Source: Shimia_B sp039815465 (GTDB lineage: Bacteria > Pseudomonadota > Alphaproteobacteria > Rhodobacterales > Rhodobacteraceae). From it: 64,000 bases of DNA. Below are positions 50,743 to 58,300 of the stretch, piece after piece (position 1 is the stretch's first letter; every line of letters starts with the position of its first letter). Under the pieces are notes generated by a model that did no database searches, was not told the origin of the DNA, and saw only the letters and a program-made list of their open reading frames with translations. The translations under genes and the position numbers were made by a program. Location: NCBI GenBank assembly GCA_039815465.1, contig JBCBZG010000006.1:142931-206930 (forward strand), written 5' to 3'.

Positions 50743-51837
50743 TTACTTCAGCGTGTCAGCGAACGCGCGGCCGAGGCTTGCGTTCGAGGTCTGAGCACCG
50801 GACCAGAATGGCACGGCGATTTCAGCGAAGGCGCGCTGGGACGCCCAGACTTCTGCGAAGAACTCGTTTTCGTCAGCGGCCGCCTGAAGGGCGTTGTTTG
50901 CTGCGGCGGAGTACTCCGTGAAGTAGTCGGCTGGCGTGTCTTCGAGGATCACACCGTGGTTGTCGGTGAGATCTTTCAGAGCTTTGCCGTTTTCAAAGAT
51001 CCGGTAGGAGAGCGACTTGGACAGCGACGCGGTGGACGCAACTTCCAGGGCTTTCTTTTCCAGGTCTGTGAGGCTGTCATAGAAGTCGCCGTTCACATAC
51101 ATGTCTGCGTTCACGGTCACCTGGTGGAGGCCTTGCAGGTAGTAGTGCTTGAGCACCTTCTGGAAGCCGAACACGGAGTCAGGCTTCGGGCAGCACCATT
51201 CAGCTGCGTCGATGGTGCCTTTTTCCAGTGCGGGCAGGATGTCGCCGCCGCCCATGGCAACAGCAGGCACGCCGATGTCAGCGTATGCTGCGCCAACCAT
51301 GCCTGGAGGGGCCCGGAAGCGCATCTGGCGGAAGTCGTCCATGCTCGTGATCGGCTCTGGGAACCAACCCAGGGCTTCTGGGCCCACGGGCTGGAGCATG
51401 AAGCCTTTGACGTTCACGCCCATCTCGTCCCAGAGACGGTCATAAAGCTCTTTACCGCCGCCATACTGGAACCAGCTCAGGAACGCAATGTTGTCGAGGC
51501 CGACACCGGCACCGGCAACAGGCGCGCCAAAGAGGTTGGCTGCGACGTGCTTGCCGCCCCAGTAGTGCGTCCAGGCAAAGCCACCTTCGACGAGGCCTGC
51601 GTCAACCGCGTCCATGATGTCGCGCGGGCCAACAACGGCACCGGCGGGCAGGACTTCGATGGTGAGCGAGCCACCGGTGAGCGCGGCCACGTCTTTGCCG
51701 AACTCATTGAGCATGAAGACTTCGTCCGCTGTGGACGGCAGCACCGACTGGATGCGCAGAACCTTTTCCGCCATCGCAGTCGAGGCTGTCATGGCGACAG
51801 CCACGGCCCCAACGGCTAGGGTTTTCATTTTCAACAT
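50743..51837 (-). CDS. TRAP transporter substrate-binding protein (DctP)
   Basis: This 364-residue periplasmic binding protein has a signal peptide (about 1-23, AVAMTASTAMA-EK). DctP-family motifs include RIQSVLPSTADEVFMLNEFGKDVAALTGGSLTIEVLP, the PxGPEALGWFPEPI segment, FRQMRFRAPPGMVGAAYADIGVPAVAMGG containing the conserved Arg that binds the acidic group, and KGTIDAAEWCCP. The ligand is probably DHPS or another sulfonate given the downstream genes. The ribosome site is GGGAG. Confidence 0.9.
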   Translation of the reverse strand: MLKMKTLAVGAVAVAMTASTAMAEKVLRIQSVLPSTADEVFMLNEFGKDVAALTGGSLTIEVLPAGAVVGPRDIMDAVDAGLVEGGFAWTHYWGGKHVAANLFGAPVAGAGVGLDNIAFLSWFQYGGGKELYDRLWDEMGVNVKGFMLQPVGPEALGWFPEPITSMDDFRQMRFRAPPGMVGAAYADIGVPAVAMGGGDILPALEKGTIDAAEWCCPKPDSVFGFQKVLKHYYLQGLHQVTVNADMYVNGDFYDSLTDLEKKALEVASTASLSKSLSYRIFENGKALKDLTDNHGVILEDTPADYFTEYSAAANNALQAAADENEFFAEVWASQRAFAEIAVPFWSGAQTSNASLGRAFADTLK

Positions 51838-51920
51838 ACCATTTCTCCCATGTTGTTGCCCTCTGTTTTAGTGTGTGGATCGGGGGCGAAGGCGCTGTCC
51901 CCAGTCCGATTTGTGAGGCG

Positions 51921-51935
51921 GGGGGCGTGGCCCCC
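51921..51935 (-). terminator. GC-rich hairpin after GMC gene
   Basis: GGGGGC and GCCCCC flank three bases, just past the GMC stop. There is no T-tract, so partial termination or RNA stability is the likely role. Confidence 0.45.
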
Positions 51936-51943
51936 TGCCCCGG

Positions 51944-53545
51944 TTAACTGTGTGCGTCCTCCAAAATGAGGTCGCTGGCCTTTTCCCCGATCATGATGGC
52001 CGGGGCGTTGGTGTTGCCGCTGACGATTTGCGGCATGATCGACGCATCCGCCACGCGCAGCCCGTCGATGCCGTGAACGCGCAGGCGCGCGTCGACGACG
52101 GCCATGGGGTCAGTCCCCATTTTGCAGGTGCCCGTCGGGTGGTAGATCGTCACGGCCGTCTTGCGCGCCCAGTCGAGCGTTGCGGCCTCGTCATCGATGG
52201 CCACCCCTGCGCCGGGTGCATATTCCTCGGTCACGCTCGATTTTAGCGGTTCGTAGTCGGCAATGCGGCGGGCAATCTGGATGCCTTTAACGATGGTGCG
52301 GCAGTCGGTATCGGTTGCCAGGTAGTTCGGGTGGATGTCCGGGTGGTCGTCCATATTGGCCGATTTCAGCGACAGGTGCCCTGCGCTTTCTGGGCGCAGT
52401 TGCAGCACCGACGCCGTGAACGCGGAGAACTTATGCGCTCCGTCGGCGGGGTTGTCGGCGCTGAAAGGTTGGATGTGGAACTGAATGTCAGGTGTGTCCA
52501 TATGCGGCTCGGTCTTCAGGAACCCGGTGCCCAGGCTTGCGGCCATGGTCATTGGTCCCGTCCCAGACACGGCGTATTGCATCGCAATGGCGGCCTGTTT
52601 GAAGATGTTGTTGGTTTCCACGTTGATTGTCGACAGCGAAGTTTTGAACACGGGCCGCGCCTGCAGGTGATCCTGAAGGTTTTTGCCCACGCCAGGAAGT
52701 TCCCGCTTGACCGTGATTCCGTGCTGGCTGAGCTCGTCGCCATCGCCCACGCCCGACAACATCAGGATTTGGGGGGAGCCTATGGCGCCCGCGCTTAGAA
52801 TGATCTCCCGCCGGGCGCGGATGTCGGTCATTTTGCCTTTGACGCGGGCGCGTACGGCCACGGCGCGGCCCTCGACGATCTCCACCTTCTCGGTTTGGGC
52901 GTCGGTGATGATGGTCAGGTTTTTGCGGCCCTTGGCGGGTTTCAGGTAGGCCACGGCAGACGAACACCGCTTGCCGCCGACCATGGTCAGCTGGAAGTGG
53001 CCCACGCCCTCCTGATCTTCGCCGTTGTAGTCGTGGGCGCGTTTGTAGCCCGCGTTCACGGCGGCCTCGATCCAGTTGTCGACGATCTCGCGCTTGAGGC
53101 GGGAGGTCTGGACGGACAAAGGCCCATCGCGCCCGCGGACTTCGGTCCCGTTCGGGCCCTTCCAGGTTTCGGCGCGCTTGAAGTAGGGCAGCACGTTGTC
53201 CCAGGACCAGCCGGTGCAGCCCATCTGCGCCCAGGCGTCATAGTCCTGTGCCTGCCCGCGCACGTAGAGCAGCCCGTTGATCGAGCTCGATCCGCCGAGC
53301 ACGCGCCCGCGTGGCCATTTGTGCGACCGGTCCGCGCTGCCCGGATCGGGCTGCGTTTCGTAGCGCCAATCCGTGCGCGGGTTCCCCATCGTGCGAAAGT
53401 ACCCCACCGGAATGTGAATCCATGGGTTCGTATCCGCCGGCCCTGCCTCGAGCAGCGCCACGGTGTAGCGGCTGTCCTCGGACAGTCGGCTAGCGAGTGC
53501 GCAACCTGCGGAGCCTGCGCCAACTACAACAAAATCGAATTCCAT
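51944..53545 (-). CDS. GMC oxidoreductase (choline dehydrogenase-like)
   Basis: The start at ATG 53545 follows GGGAG, giving 533 residues. The FAD motif is GAGSAGCALASRLSE (about 9-23). The GMC signatures RGRVLGGSSSINGLLYVRG and SAGAIGSPQILMLSGVG are present. The active-site His/Asn region is TIYHPTGTCKMG and SGNTNAPAIMIGEKA. It is the first gene after the divergent IclR regulator and lies upstream of the TRAP genes. A primary alcohol substrate, maybe a sulfonate precursor, is inferred from the setting. Confidence 0.88.
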   Translation of the reverse strand: MEFDFVVVGAGSAGCALASRLSEDSRYTVALLEAGPADTNPWIHIPVGYFRTMGNPRTDWRYETQPDPGSADRSHKWPRGRVLGGSSSINGLLYVRGQAQDYDAWAQMGCTGWSWDNVLPYFKRAETWKGPNGTEVRGRDGPLSVQTSRLKREIVDNWIEAAVNAGYKRAHDYNGEDQEGVGHFQLTMVGGKRCSSAVAYLKPAKGRKNLTIITDAQTEKVEIVEGRAVAVRARVKGKMTDIRARREIILSAGAIGSPQILMLSGVGDGDELSQHGITVKRELPGVGKNLQDHLQARPVFKTSLSTINVETNNIFKQAAIAMQYAVSGTGPMTMAASLGTGFLKTEPHMDTPDIQFHIQPFSADNPADGAHKFSAFTASVLQLRPESAGHLSLKSANMDDHPDIHPNYLATDTDCRTIVKGIQIARRIADYEPLKSSVTEEYAPGAGVAIDDEAATLDWARKTAVTIYHPTGTCKMGTDPMAVVDARLRVHGIDGLRVADASIMPQIVSGNTNAPAIMIGEKASDLILEDAHS

Positions 53546-53655
53546 GCTCTCCCACACACGAAATGAAAAAATGAGACTTTTTGTCCCAATTCTCTTTCGA
53601 CTACGCTACACTCTTGTGAGATTCGCACAATGGCTAAAATTTGGGCAGGACGGAT
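53546..53655. promoter_or_regulatory. Divergent IclR/GMC promoter region
   Basis: This 110-bp gap lies between opposing starts. It contains the inverted repeat TTGTG-N7-CACAA at 53614-53630, just before the IclR gene, and an A/T-rich stretch around 53565. It is probably where the IclR protein controls both itself and the supercluster. Confidence 0.65.
53614..53630. promoter_or_regulatory. TTGTG-N7-CACAA candidate IclR operator
   Basis: A perfect five-base inverted repeat with a seven-base spacer lies 26 bp upstream of the IclR start, in the divergent promoter region. Confidence 0.5.
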
Positions 53656-54423
53656 ATGGCAGAGACTGATCGCATCCCAACCAACCTAAGGATGCTCTTA
53701 ATCCTTGAAATCCTTGGCAAAAGTGACAGGCCTCTCACGGCCACAGAAATCAACACCGAGCTCGGATTACCCAAACAATCGATTCACCGACTGTGCACGA
53801 CGCTCGAGCAAGAGGGTTTCTTGACACGTCACGGCGACACACACCGCTTCGTGGCCGCGCGGCGGCTGCGCAGTTTGGGGCTCGGGCTGTTGTCAGGATC
53901 GCACATGCACATCGCGCGACGCCAGATCCTGACGACGGTTGCGCGCCAAGTGGGGGAGACGGTGAATTTCGCGGTCCCGGAGGGCTCCGGCATGTCCTAC
54001 CAGGATCGGGTGGAAACCGACTGGGCGTTCCGCATCCAGCTGCCCATCGGGTCGGAGGTGCCGTTCCATTGCACTGCAAGCGGCAAATGCTACCTCGCGG
54101 CGCTGCCCAAACGCGCGCGGCGGTCCCTGGTGTCGGCGATCCCCATGGAGCAGATGACCGAGAACACCCATTCCGACCCGCTCGCGCTGCTTGATGAATT
54201 GGATGAGATCGCGCTGCAGGGCTATTCGCTGGACCGCGAGGAGTTCATGGAGGGGATGGTGGCGATTGCGGTGCCGGTGCATGATCCGGACGGCAAATAC
54301 ATCGCCTCCCTCGCGTGTCACGGGCCCACGCAGCGCTTTCCGGTGGAGCGGCTTAAGAACTACAAGACCACGCTGCAATCTGCGGCCGCGCAGCTGAGTG
54401 CGGCGTATTTTGAACACGCTTAA
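53656..54423 (+). CDS. IclR family transcriptional regulator
   Basis: ATG 53656 follows CAGGA and gives 255 residues. The N-terminal winged helix (PLTATEINTELGLPKQSIHRLCTTLEQEGFL, about 31-60) and the C-terminal ligand-binding domain (VNFAVPEGSGMSYQDRVE, PFHCTASGKCYLAALP, GMVAIAVPVHD) are complete. IclR proteins often sense a pathway intermediate. Its place at the head of the divergent 17-gene cluster makes it the likely regulator of sulfonate use. Confidence 0.93.
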   Translation: MAETDRIPTNLRMLLILEILGKSDRPLTATEINTELGLPKQSIHRLCTTLEQEGFLTRHGDTHRFVAARRLRSLGLGLLSGSHMHIARRQILTTVARQVGETVNFAVPEGSGMSYQDRVETDWAFRIQLPIGSEVPFHCTASGKCYLAALPKRARRSLVSAIPMEQMTENTHSDPLALLDELDEIALQGYSLDREEFMEGMVAIAVPVHDPDGKYIASLACHGPTQRFPVERLKNYKTTLQSAAAQLSAAYFEHA

Positions 54424-54464
54424 AGAGGTTTTTCTACTTTGAGAGAAGGGCTGCCCGCGTCCGT

Positions 54465-54527
54465 GGGTGGGGGCAGTTGCCCCCGCCCAGGGGGGCGGAC
54501 GGGGGCAGCCCGGTGTTGCCACCGGGC
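54465..54527. repeat. Intergenic palindromic repeat, copy 1
   Basis: This 63-bp GC-rich element is about 90 percent identical to 56418-56480. It holds GGGGGCAGTTGCCCCC and GCCCGGTG-N4-CACCGGGC hairpins. It sits between the convergent ends of the IclR and iolG genes. Confidence 0.85.
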
Positions 54528-54567
54528 ACGCACTATGTAGCAGTTTCTGATCCTCGTTTTCGGGGAA

Positions 54568-55554
54568 CTAGATCTGTTGCGGCTGCCCGGTTTCCACCGA
54601 CAGCTGCGCCGCATCTGCGAGGAGCTGCGCGCGCAGGCCATCCTCCCCCGTCGGGTTCACGGGCGTTCCTTGGGTCAGCGCGGATACAAAGCTCGCCATT
54701 TCAGCGGCATAGGCGGCCTCGTAGCGTTCGAGGAAGAAATGCTGCGCGGGGGCGCGGGCAAAACCTGCCTCGGTCGCGATCTCCACCGTTGTTTCCAGTT
54801 GGTTATCGGCGCGGGCCATCCCGCGGGAGGCGTGGACCTCGATCCGTTGGTCGTAGCCGTAGCTTGCGCGCCGAGAGCAGGAGATTTGCGCGATCTTGCC
54901 GGACGCGGTTTTGAGCGTGACGGCGGCGGTGTCCACGTCGCCTGCGGCCCCGATGGCCGGGTCCACGAGGCAGGAGCCCTGGGCGAAGAGCTCCACCGGT
55001 TCCTCACCCAACAAGAAGCGCGCCATGTCGAAATCGTGGATCATCATATCGCGGAAGAGGCCGCCGGATTGTTCGATGTAGCTCACAGGCGGCGGGGACG
55101 GGTCACGGGACAGGATGGTGACGAGTTCGACGTCGCCGAGATCTCCCGCCGCGATGCGGGCCTGGAGCGCGGCGAAGTTCGGGTCAAAGCGGCGGTTGAA
55201 GGCCACCATCATGGGCACGCCCGCGGCCTTTACCGCGGTGAGGCATTCGCGGGTGCGGTCGCTCGACAGGTCCACGGGTTTCTCGCAAAAGATCGCCTTG
55301 CCCGCAGCGGCGGCGGCGTGGATCAGGTCGTAATGGGTGGAGGTCGGCGTGCCGATCACCACCCCGTCGATGCCGGGGTCTGCGATGATCGCTTCGGTGC
55401 TTTGCACGTCGGCACCTGCCTGGATCGCCAGCGCGTCAGCGGCGAGCGGCATGGCGTCGGCGACCGCGGCGACGCGGGCGTTTGTCATGGATTTCAGGGA
55501 CCGAGCGTGGACCTGGCCGATGCGACCGCAGCCTAGAATGCCTATATTTATCAT
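54568..55554 (-). CDS. iolG: myo-Inositol 2-dehydrogenase
   Basis: It oxidises myo-inositol to scyllo-inosose with NAD. In 328 residues it shows the Rossmann GILGCGRIGQVHA (4-16), the family EKP motif in GKAIFCEKPVDLS (about 89-101), and a catalytic Asp-x3-His-type region in GGLFRDMMIHDFDMARFLLG. It is the last gene of the leftward iol operon, with a 4-bp overlap with the aldolase gene. Confidence 0.9.
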   Translation of the reverse strand: MINIGILGCGRIGQVHARSLKSMTNARVAAVADAMPLAADALAIQAGADVQSTEAIIADPGIDGVVIGTPTSTHYDLIHAAAAAGKAIFCEKPVDLSSDRTRECLTAVKAAGVPMMVAFNRRFDPNFAALQARIAAGDLGDVELVTILSRDPSPPPVSYIEQSGGLFRDMMIHDFDMARFLLGEEPVELFAQGSCLVDPAIGAAGDVDTAAVTLKTASGKIAQISCSRRASYGYDQRIEVHASRGMARADNQLETTVEIATEAGFARAPAQHFFLERYEAAYAAEMASFVSALTQGTPVNPTGEDGLRAQLLADAAQLSVETGQPQQI

Positions 55555-56387
55555 GAGCTTCCCCCCTTGAATGCGCGTAGCACGATGCGCGCGGCTGCCT
55601 CCACCGGGTCGTGGGTCTCGCGCAGGATCTGGACGCGGTCAAACCGGTCCGCGTCGCTGTTGACGGCCTCGCGCAGCGCGGCTCCGAAGGCCATGCGCAG
55701 TTCGGTTCCGATGTTGAATTTGCAGATGGCGGTGTCGCGCGCGAGGCGCGTGCGCTGTGCGGCGGGGACGCCAGACCCGCCGTGGATGACGAGCGGGACG
55801 TCGGTCACGGCCTCAATCGCGGCGATGCGTGCCTCGTCGAGGCCCCCGGATTGGTCCTGCTGCAGGTGGACGTTACCGACAGAGATGGCCATGGCGTCAA
55901 CGCCGGTTTCCCTGGCGAATTGGGCGGCCTCGGACGGGTCGGTGCCTGCGGAGGCTTCGCCGTTATCGTAGCCCACAAAGCCGATTTCCCCTTCGCAGGA
56001 GATGCCCGCGGCGTGGGCCATTTCCGCAATTTTCGCCGTCTCTTCGATGTTTTGCGCCAATGGCGTGCGGGAGCCGTCGAACATGAGGGAGGTGAAACCG
56101 CTCTCTAGAGCCTCCTTGCATTCATCGAACGTGTAGCCGTGGTCGAGATGGGCGACGACGGGGACGCTGGCCTGTTCGGCAAGGTGGCGGAACATTTTGC
56201 CCAGGATGGGAAGCGGCGTGTGCGCGCGACAGCTGGGGCCCGCCTGCAGGATGACGGGGCAGTTTTCAGCTTCTGCGGCGGCGACGTAGGCGCGCATATC
56301 CTCCCACCCGAGCGTCACGAGGCCGCCTACGGCGTAGCGTCCGCTCAGGGCGGGCTGGAGGACATCTGAGAGGGTTGCGAGGGTCAT
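55551..56387 (-). CDS. iolJ: Class II aldolase, IolJ-like
   Basis: This zinc-dependent aldolase of the fructose-bisphosphate aldolase class II family has 278 residues. VPVVAHLDHGYTFDECKEAL holds the first zinc His and the catalytic Asp. The second set is ISCEGEIGFVG and PLVIHGGSGVP, and FNIGTELRMAF is the phosphate site. In inositol catabolism IolJ cleaves 5-dehydro-2-deoxy-D-gluconate 6-phosphate, the product of IolC, to malonic semialdehyde and dihydroxyacetone phosphate. Gene context supports this over glycolytic aldolase. Confidence 0.85.
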   Translation of the reverse strand: MTLATLSDVLQPALSGRYAVGGLVTLGWEDMRAYVAAAEAENCPVILQAGPSCRAHTPLPILGKMFRHLAEQASVPVVAHLDHGYTFDECKEALESGFTSLMFDGSRTPLAQNIEETAKIAEMAHAAGISCEGEIGFVGYDNGEASAGTDPSEAAQFARETGVDAMAISVGNVHLQQDQSGGLDEARIAAIEAVTDVPLVIHGGSGVPAAQRTRLARDTAICKFNIGTELRMAFGAALREAVNSDADRFDRVQILRETHDPVEAAARIVLRAFKGGSS

Positions 56388-56417
56388 ATTTCAGAGATGA
56401 GGGCGGGCCCCGGCCGC

Positions 56418-56480
56418 GGGTGGGGGTGAAGCCCCCGCCCGGGGGGACGGACGGGGGCTGCCCGGTGGTTCCCACCGGGC
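56418..56480. repeat. Intergenic palindromic repeat, copy 2
   Basis: This is the second copy of the 63-bp GC-rich element (see 54465-54527). It ends with GCCCGGTGG-N3-CCACCGGGC hairpin arms and lies 6 bp after the iolB stop, upstream of the aldolase gene. Confidence 0.85.
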
Positions 56481-56486
56481 GTTAAG

Positions 56487-57326
56487 TCATTTGAACTTAG
56501 CGATCATGTCTTTGATGCCGGGGATCGTTTCGACCTGGTAGGCGTGGGTAGGTTGGAAATACTGCACGAGGCTGCGCTGGCTGAGGCCGCCGAGAATCGT
56601 GAAGTAATACATCTCGTACCCCGGCAGGACTGCGCAGGGATGGTAGCCCGTGTCGATGCAGATCGTGGAGCCGTCGACGATGTGGTAGGCGTCGCCCGGT
56701 TTGCCATCCTCGCGCTGGAGCATTTGCACGCCGGAGCCGTGGTTCGGGCGGAAGCGGAAGTTGTAGGTTTCGTCGTGGCGCGTTTCGGTCGGCAGGCGGT
56801 CGGTGTCGTGCTTGTGGCTGGGGAAGCCGGACCAGCCGCCCTGCCCCACGGTGTAGAGTTCTGAGACCAGGAGGCGACCCACCTTGTCGTGTTGCTTCTG
56901 ACCGAGGATGTGTTTGATTTTGCGGTGGGTTTTGGTGTCGTCGGAGCCGTATTGGACGAGGTCGAGTTCATCCGCGCGAACGGCGAAGGGATCGAGCACT
57001 GTGTCATAGGCCGCGCCTGCGACGAAGATCTCGCAAGCGTCTTTGGCGACCATCGTGGCTTTGGCCCCACTGGGGACATAAACGCCCTCAGGTTCCCCAT
57101 CCCAGACGTCAACGCCGCGCCCGCCGAGGCCCTGGGCTGTGAAGCCTTCGACGTCCACGTCGACGGTCCCGGTGGCGGGGACGATGCAGGTCTCGTAGCC
57201 CGGCGCCTGGTATTCGAACGCCTGCCCTGCGGTCAGTTTGACGATGTTGAAGTAGTTCAGCGGGACGGTGCTGTCGCCCGCGTCCACGATGGGTTTGTTT
57301 TGGTTATCAAACGGGGGGATGTGCAT
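56487..57326 (-). CDS. iolB: 5-deoxy-glucuronate isomerase
   Basis: It isomerises 5-deoxy-D-glucuronate to 5-dehydro-2-deoxy-D-gluconate. The 279-residue cupin-like protein has the family start and NIVKLTAGQAFEYQAPGYETCIVP. Typical metal-site segments are WSGFPSHKHD and RPNHGSGVQML. It overlaps iolC by one base and is followed by an intergenic repeat. Confidence 0.92.
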   Translation of the reverse strand: MHIPPFDNQNKPIVDAGDSTVPLNYFNIVKLTAGQAFEYQAPGYETCIVPATGTVDVDVEGFTAQGLGGRGVDVWDGEPEGVYVPSGAKATMVAKDACEIFVAGAAYDTVLDPFAVRADELDLVQYGSDDTKTHRKIKHILGQKQHDKVGRLLVSELYTVGQGGWSGFPSHKHDTDRLPTETRHDETYNFRFRPNHGSGVQMLQREDGKPGDAYHIVDGSTICIDTGYHPCAVLPGYEMYYFTILGGLSQRSLVQYFQPTHAYQVETIPGIKDMIAKFK

Positions 57327-58300
57327 CAGGTCGGTCCGGGGTGGGTGTTCAGGAAATCGTCGAGCGTGGCGGTGTCGGCCATGGCGGGTGCGCAGCCGGG
57401 GCGGGAGACGGTGACGGACGCGCAGGCGGATCCGCGCAGGATCGCGGTGCGCAGGTCGTGGCCTGCGGCGAGCGATGTCACGAGCCCGGCCATGAAGCTG
57501 TCGCCCGCGCCGGTGGGTTTGAGCGCCTCGACCGGGTAGATGCCGGTACGGATTTCCTCGCCGCCCGCGAAGGTGATCGCGCCCTCGTGGCCCATTTTGT
57601 AGACGACGATCTCTACGCCCTCGGCGGCGAGCGCGCGGGCTTTGGCGAGGCCCTTATCGGAGTCGCCAGCCATGAAGCCGAATTCCTCGTCATTGCCGAC
57701 GATCATGTCACACTCGGCCGCCGCGCGGCTGAGCACGTCGGAGGCGACCTCACCCGAGGGCCAGCTGTAGGGGCGGTAATCGACGTCGAAAATGATGGGG
57801 AGGCCTGCGGATTTGGCGCGGGCGAAGGCGTCGAACGTGGCGGATCGTGACGGTTCTGCGGCGAACACGGTGCCAGCGGTGATGAGCGCGCCATAGGCGG
57901 TGTAGTCGACGGCGGCGACGTCATCGGCGCTCATTTGGAAGTCGGCTGCGCCGTTGCGGTAGATGACGTTCCGGTGGCCCTCCACGATGCTGTCGTAGAA
58001 GGCGAGCGAGTTGCGGTATTCGCCGCCGATGGGGGTCACGTAGCGGGTATCGACGCCGTAGTGTTGCAGCTGGCGGGTGCAGTAGTCGCCGATGCTGTCG
58101 TCAGAGACGCGGGTGACGAGTGCTGCCTGCCCGCCCAGTTTGCAGATGCCTGCGGCGATGTTGGCGGATGAGCCGCCTAAGCCGACGGTGACACGCTCCG
58201 CCTCCACCGCCGGGACGCCGGGGTCGGTGAAGAAGTCGATGCCCGCCCGTCCGATGACGAGGAAATTGTTGGCGGCGATGCCGTCCATGAGTTTGGACAT
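57326..58300 (-). CDS. iolC: 5-dehydro-2-deoxygluconokinase
   Basis: This PfkB-family kinase phosphorylates 5-dehydro-2-deoxy-D-gluconate. ATG 58300 (MSKLMDGIAANNFLVIGRAG) overlaps the iolD stop as TGATG, giving 324 residues. It has VGLGGSSANIAAGICKLGGQAALV and the PfkB signature KPTGAGDSFMAGLV near residue 270 with the catalytic Asp. The longer frame to 58399 overlaps iolD and is discarded. Confidence 0.92.
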   Translation of the reverse strand: MSKLMDGIAANNFLVIGRAGIDFFTDPGVPAVEAERVTVGLGGSSANIAAGICKLGGQAALVTRVSDDSIGDYCTRQLQHYGVDTRYVTPIGGEYRNSLAFYDSIVEGHRNVIYRNGAADFQMSADDVAAVDYTAYGALITAGTVFAAEPSRSATFDAFARAKSAGLPIIFDVDYRPYSWPSGEVASDVLSRAAAECDMIVGNDEEFGFMAGDSDKGLAKARALAAEGVEIVVYKMGHEGAITFAGGEEIRTGIYPVEALKPTGAGDSFMAGLVTSLAAGHDLRTAILRGSACASVTVSRPGCAPAMADTATLDDFLNTHPGPT

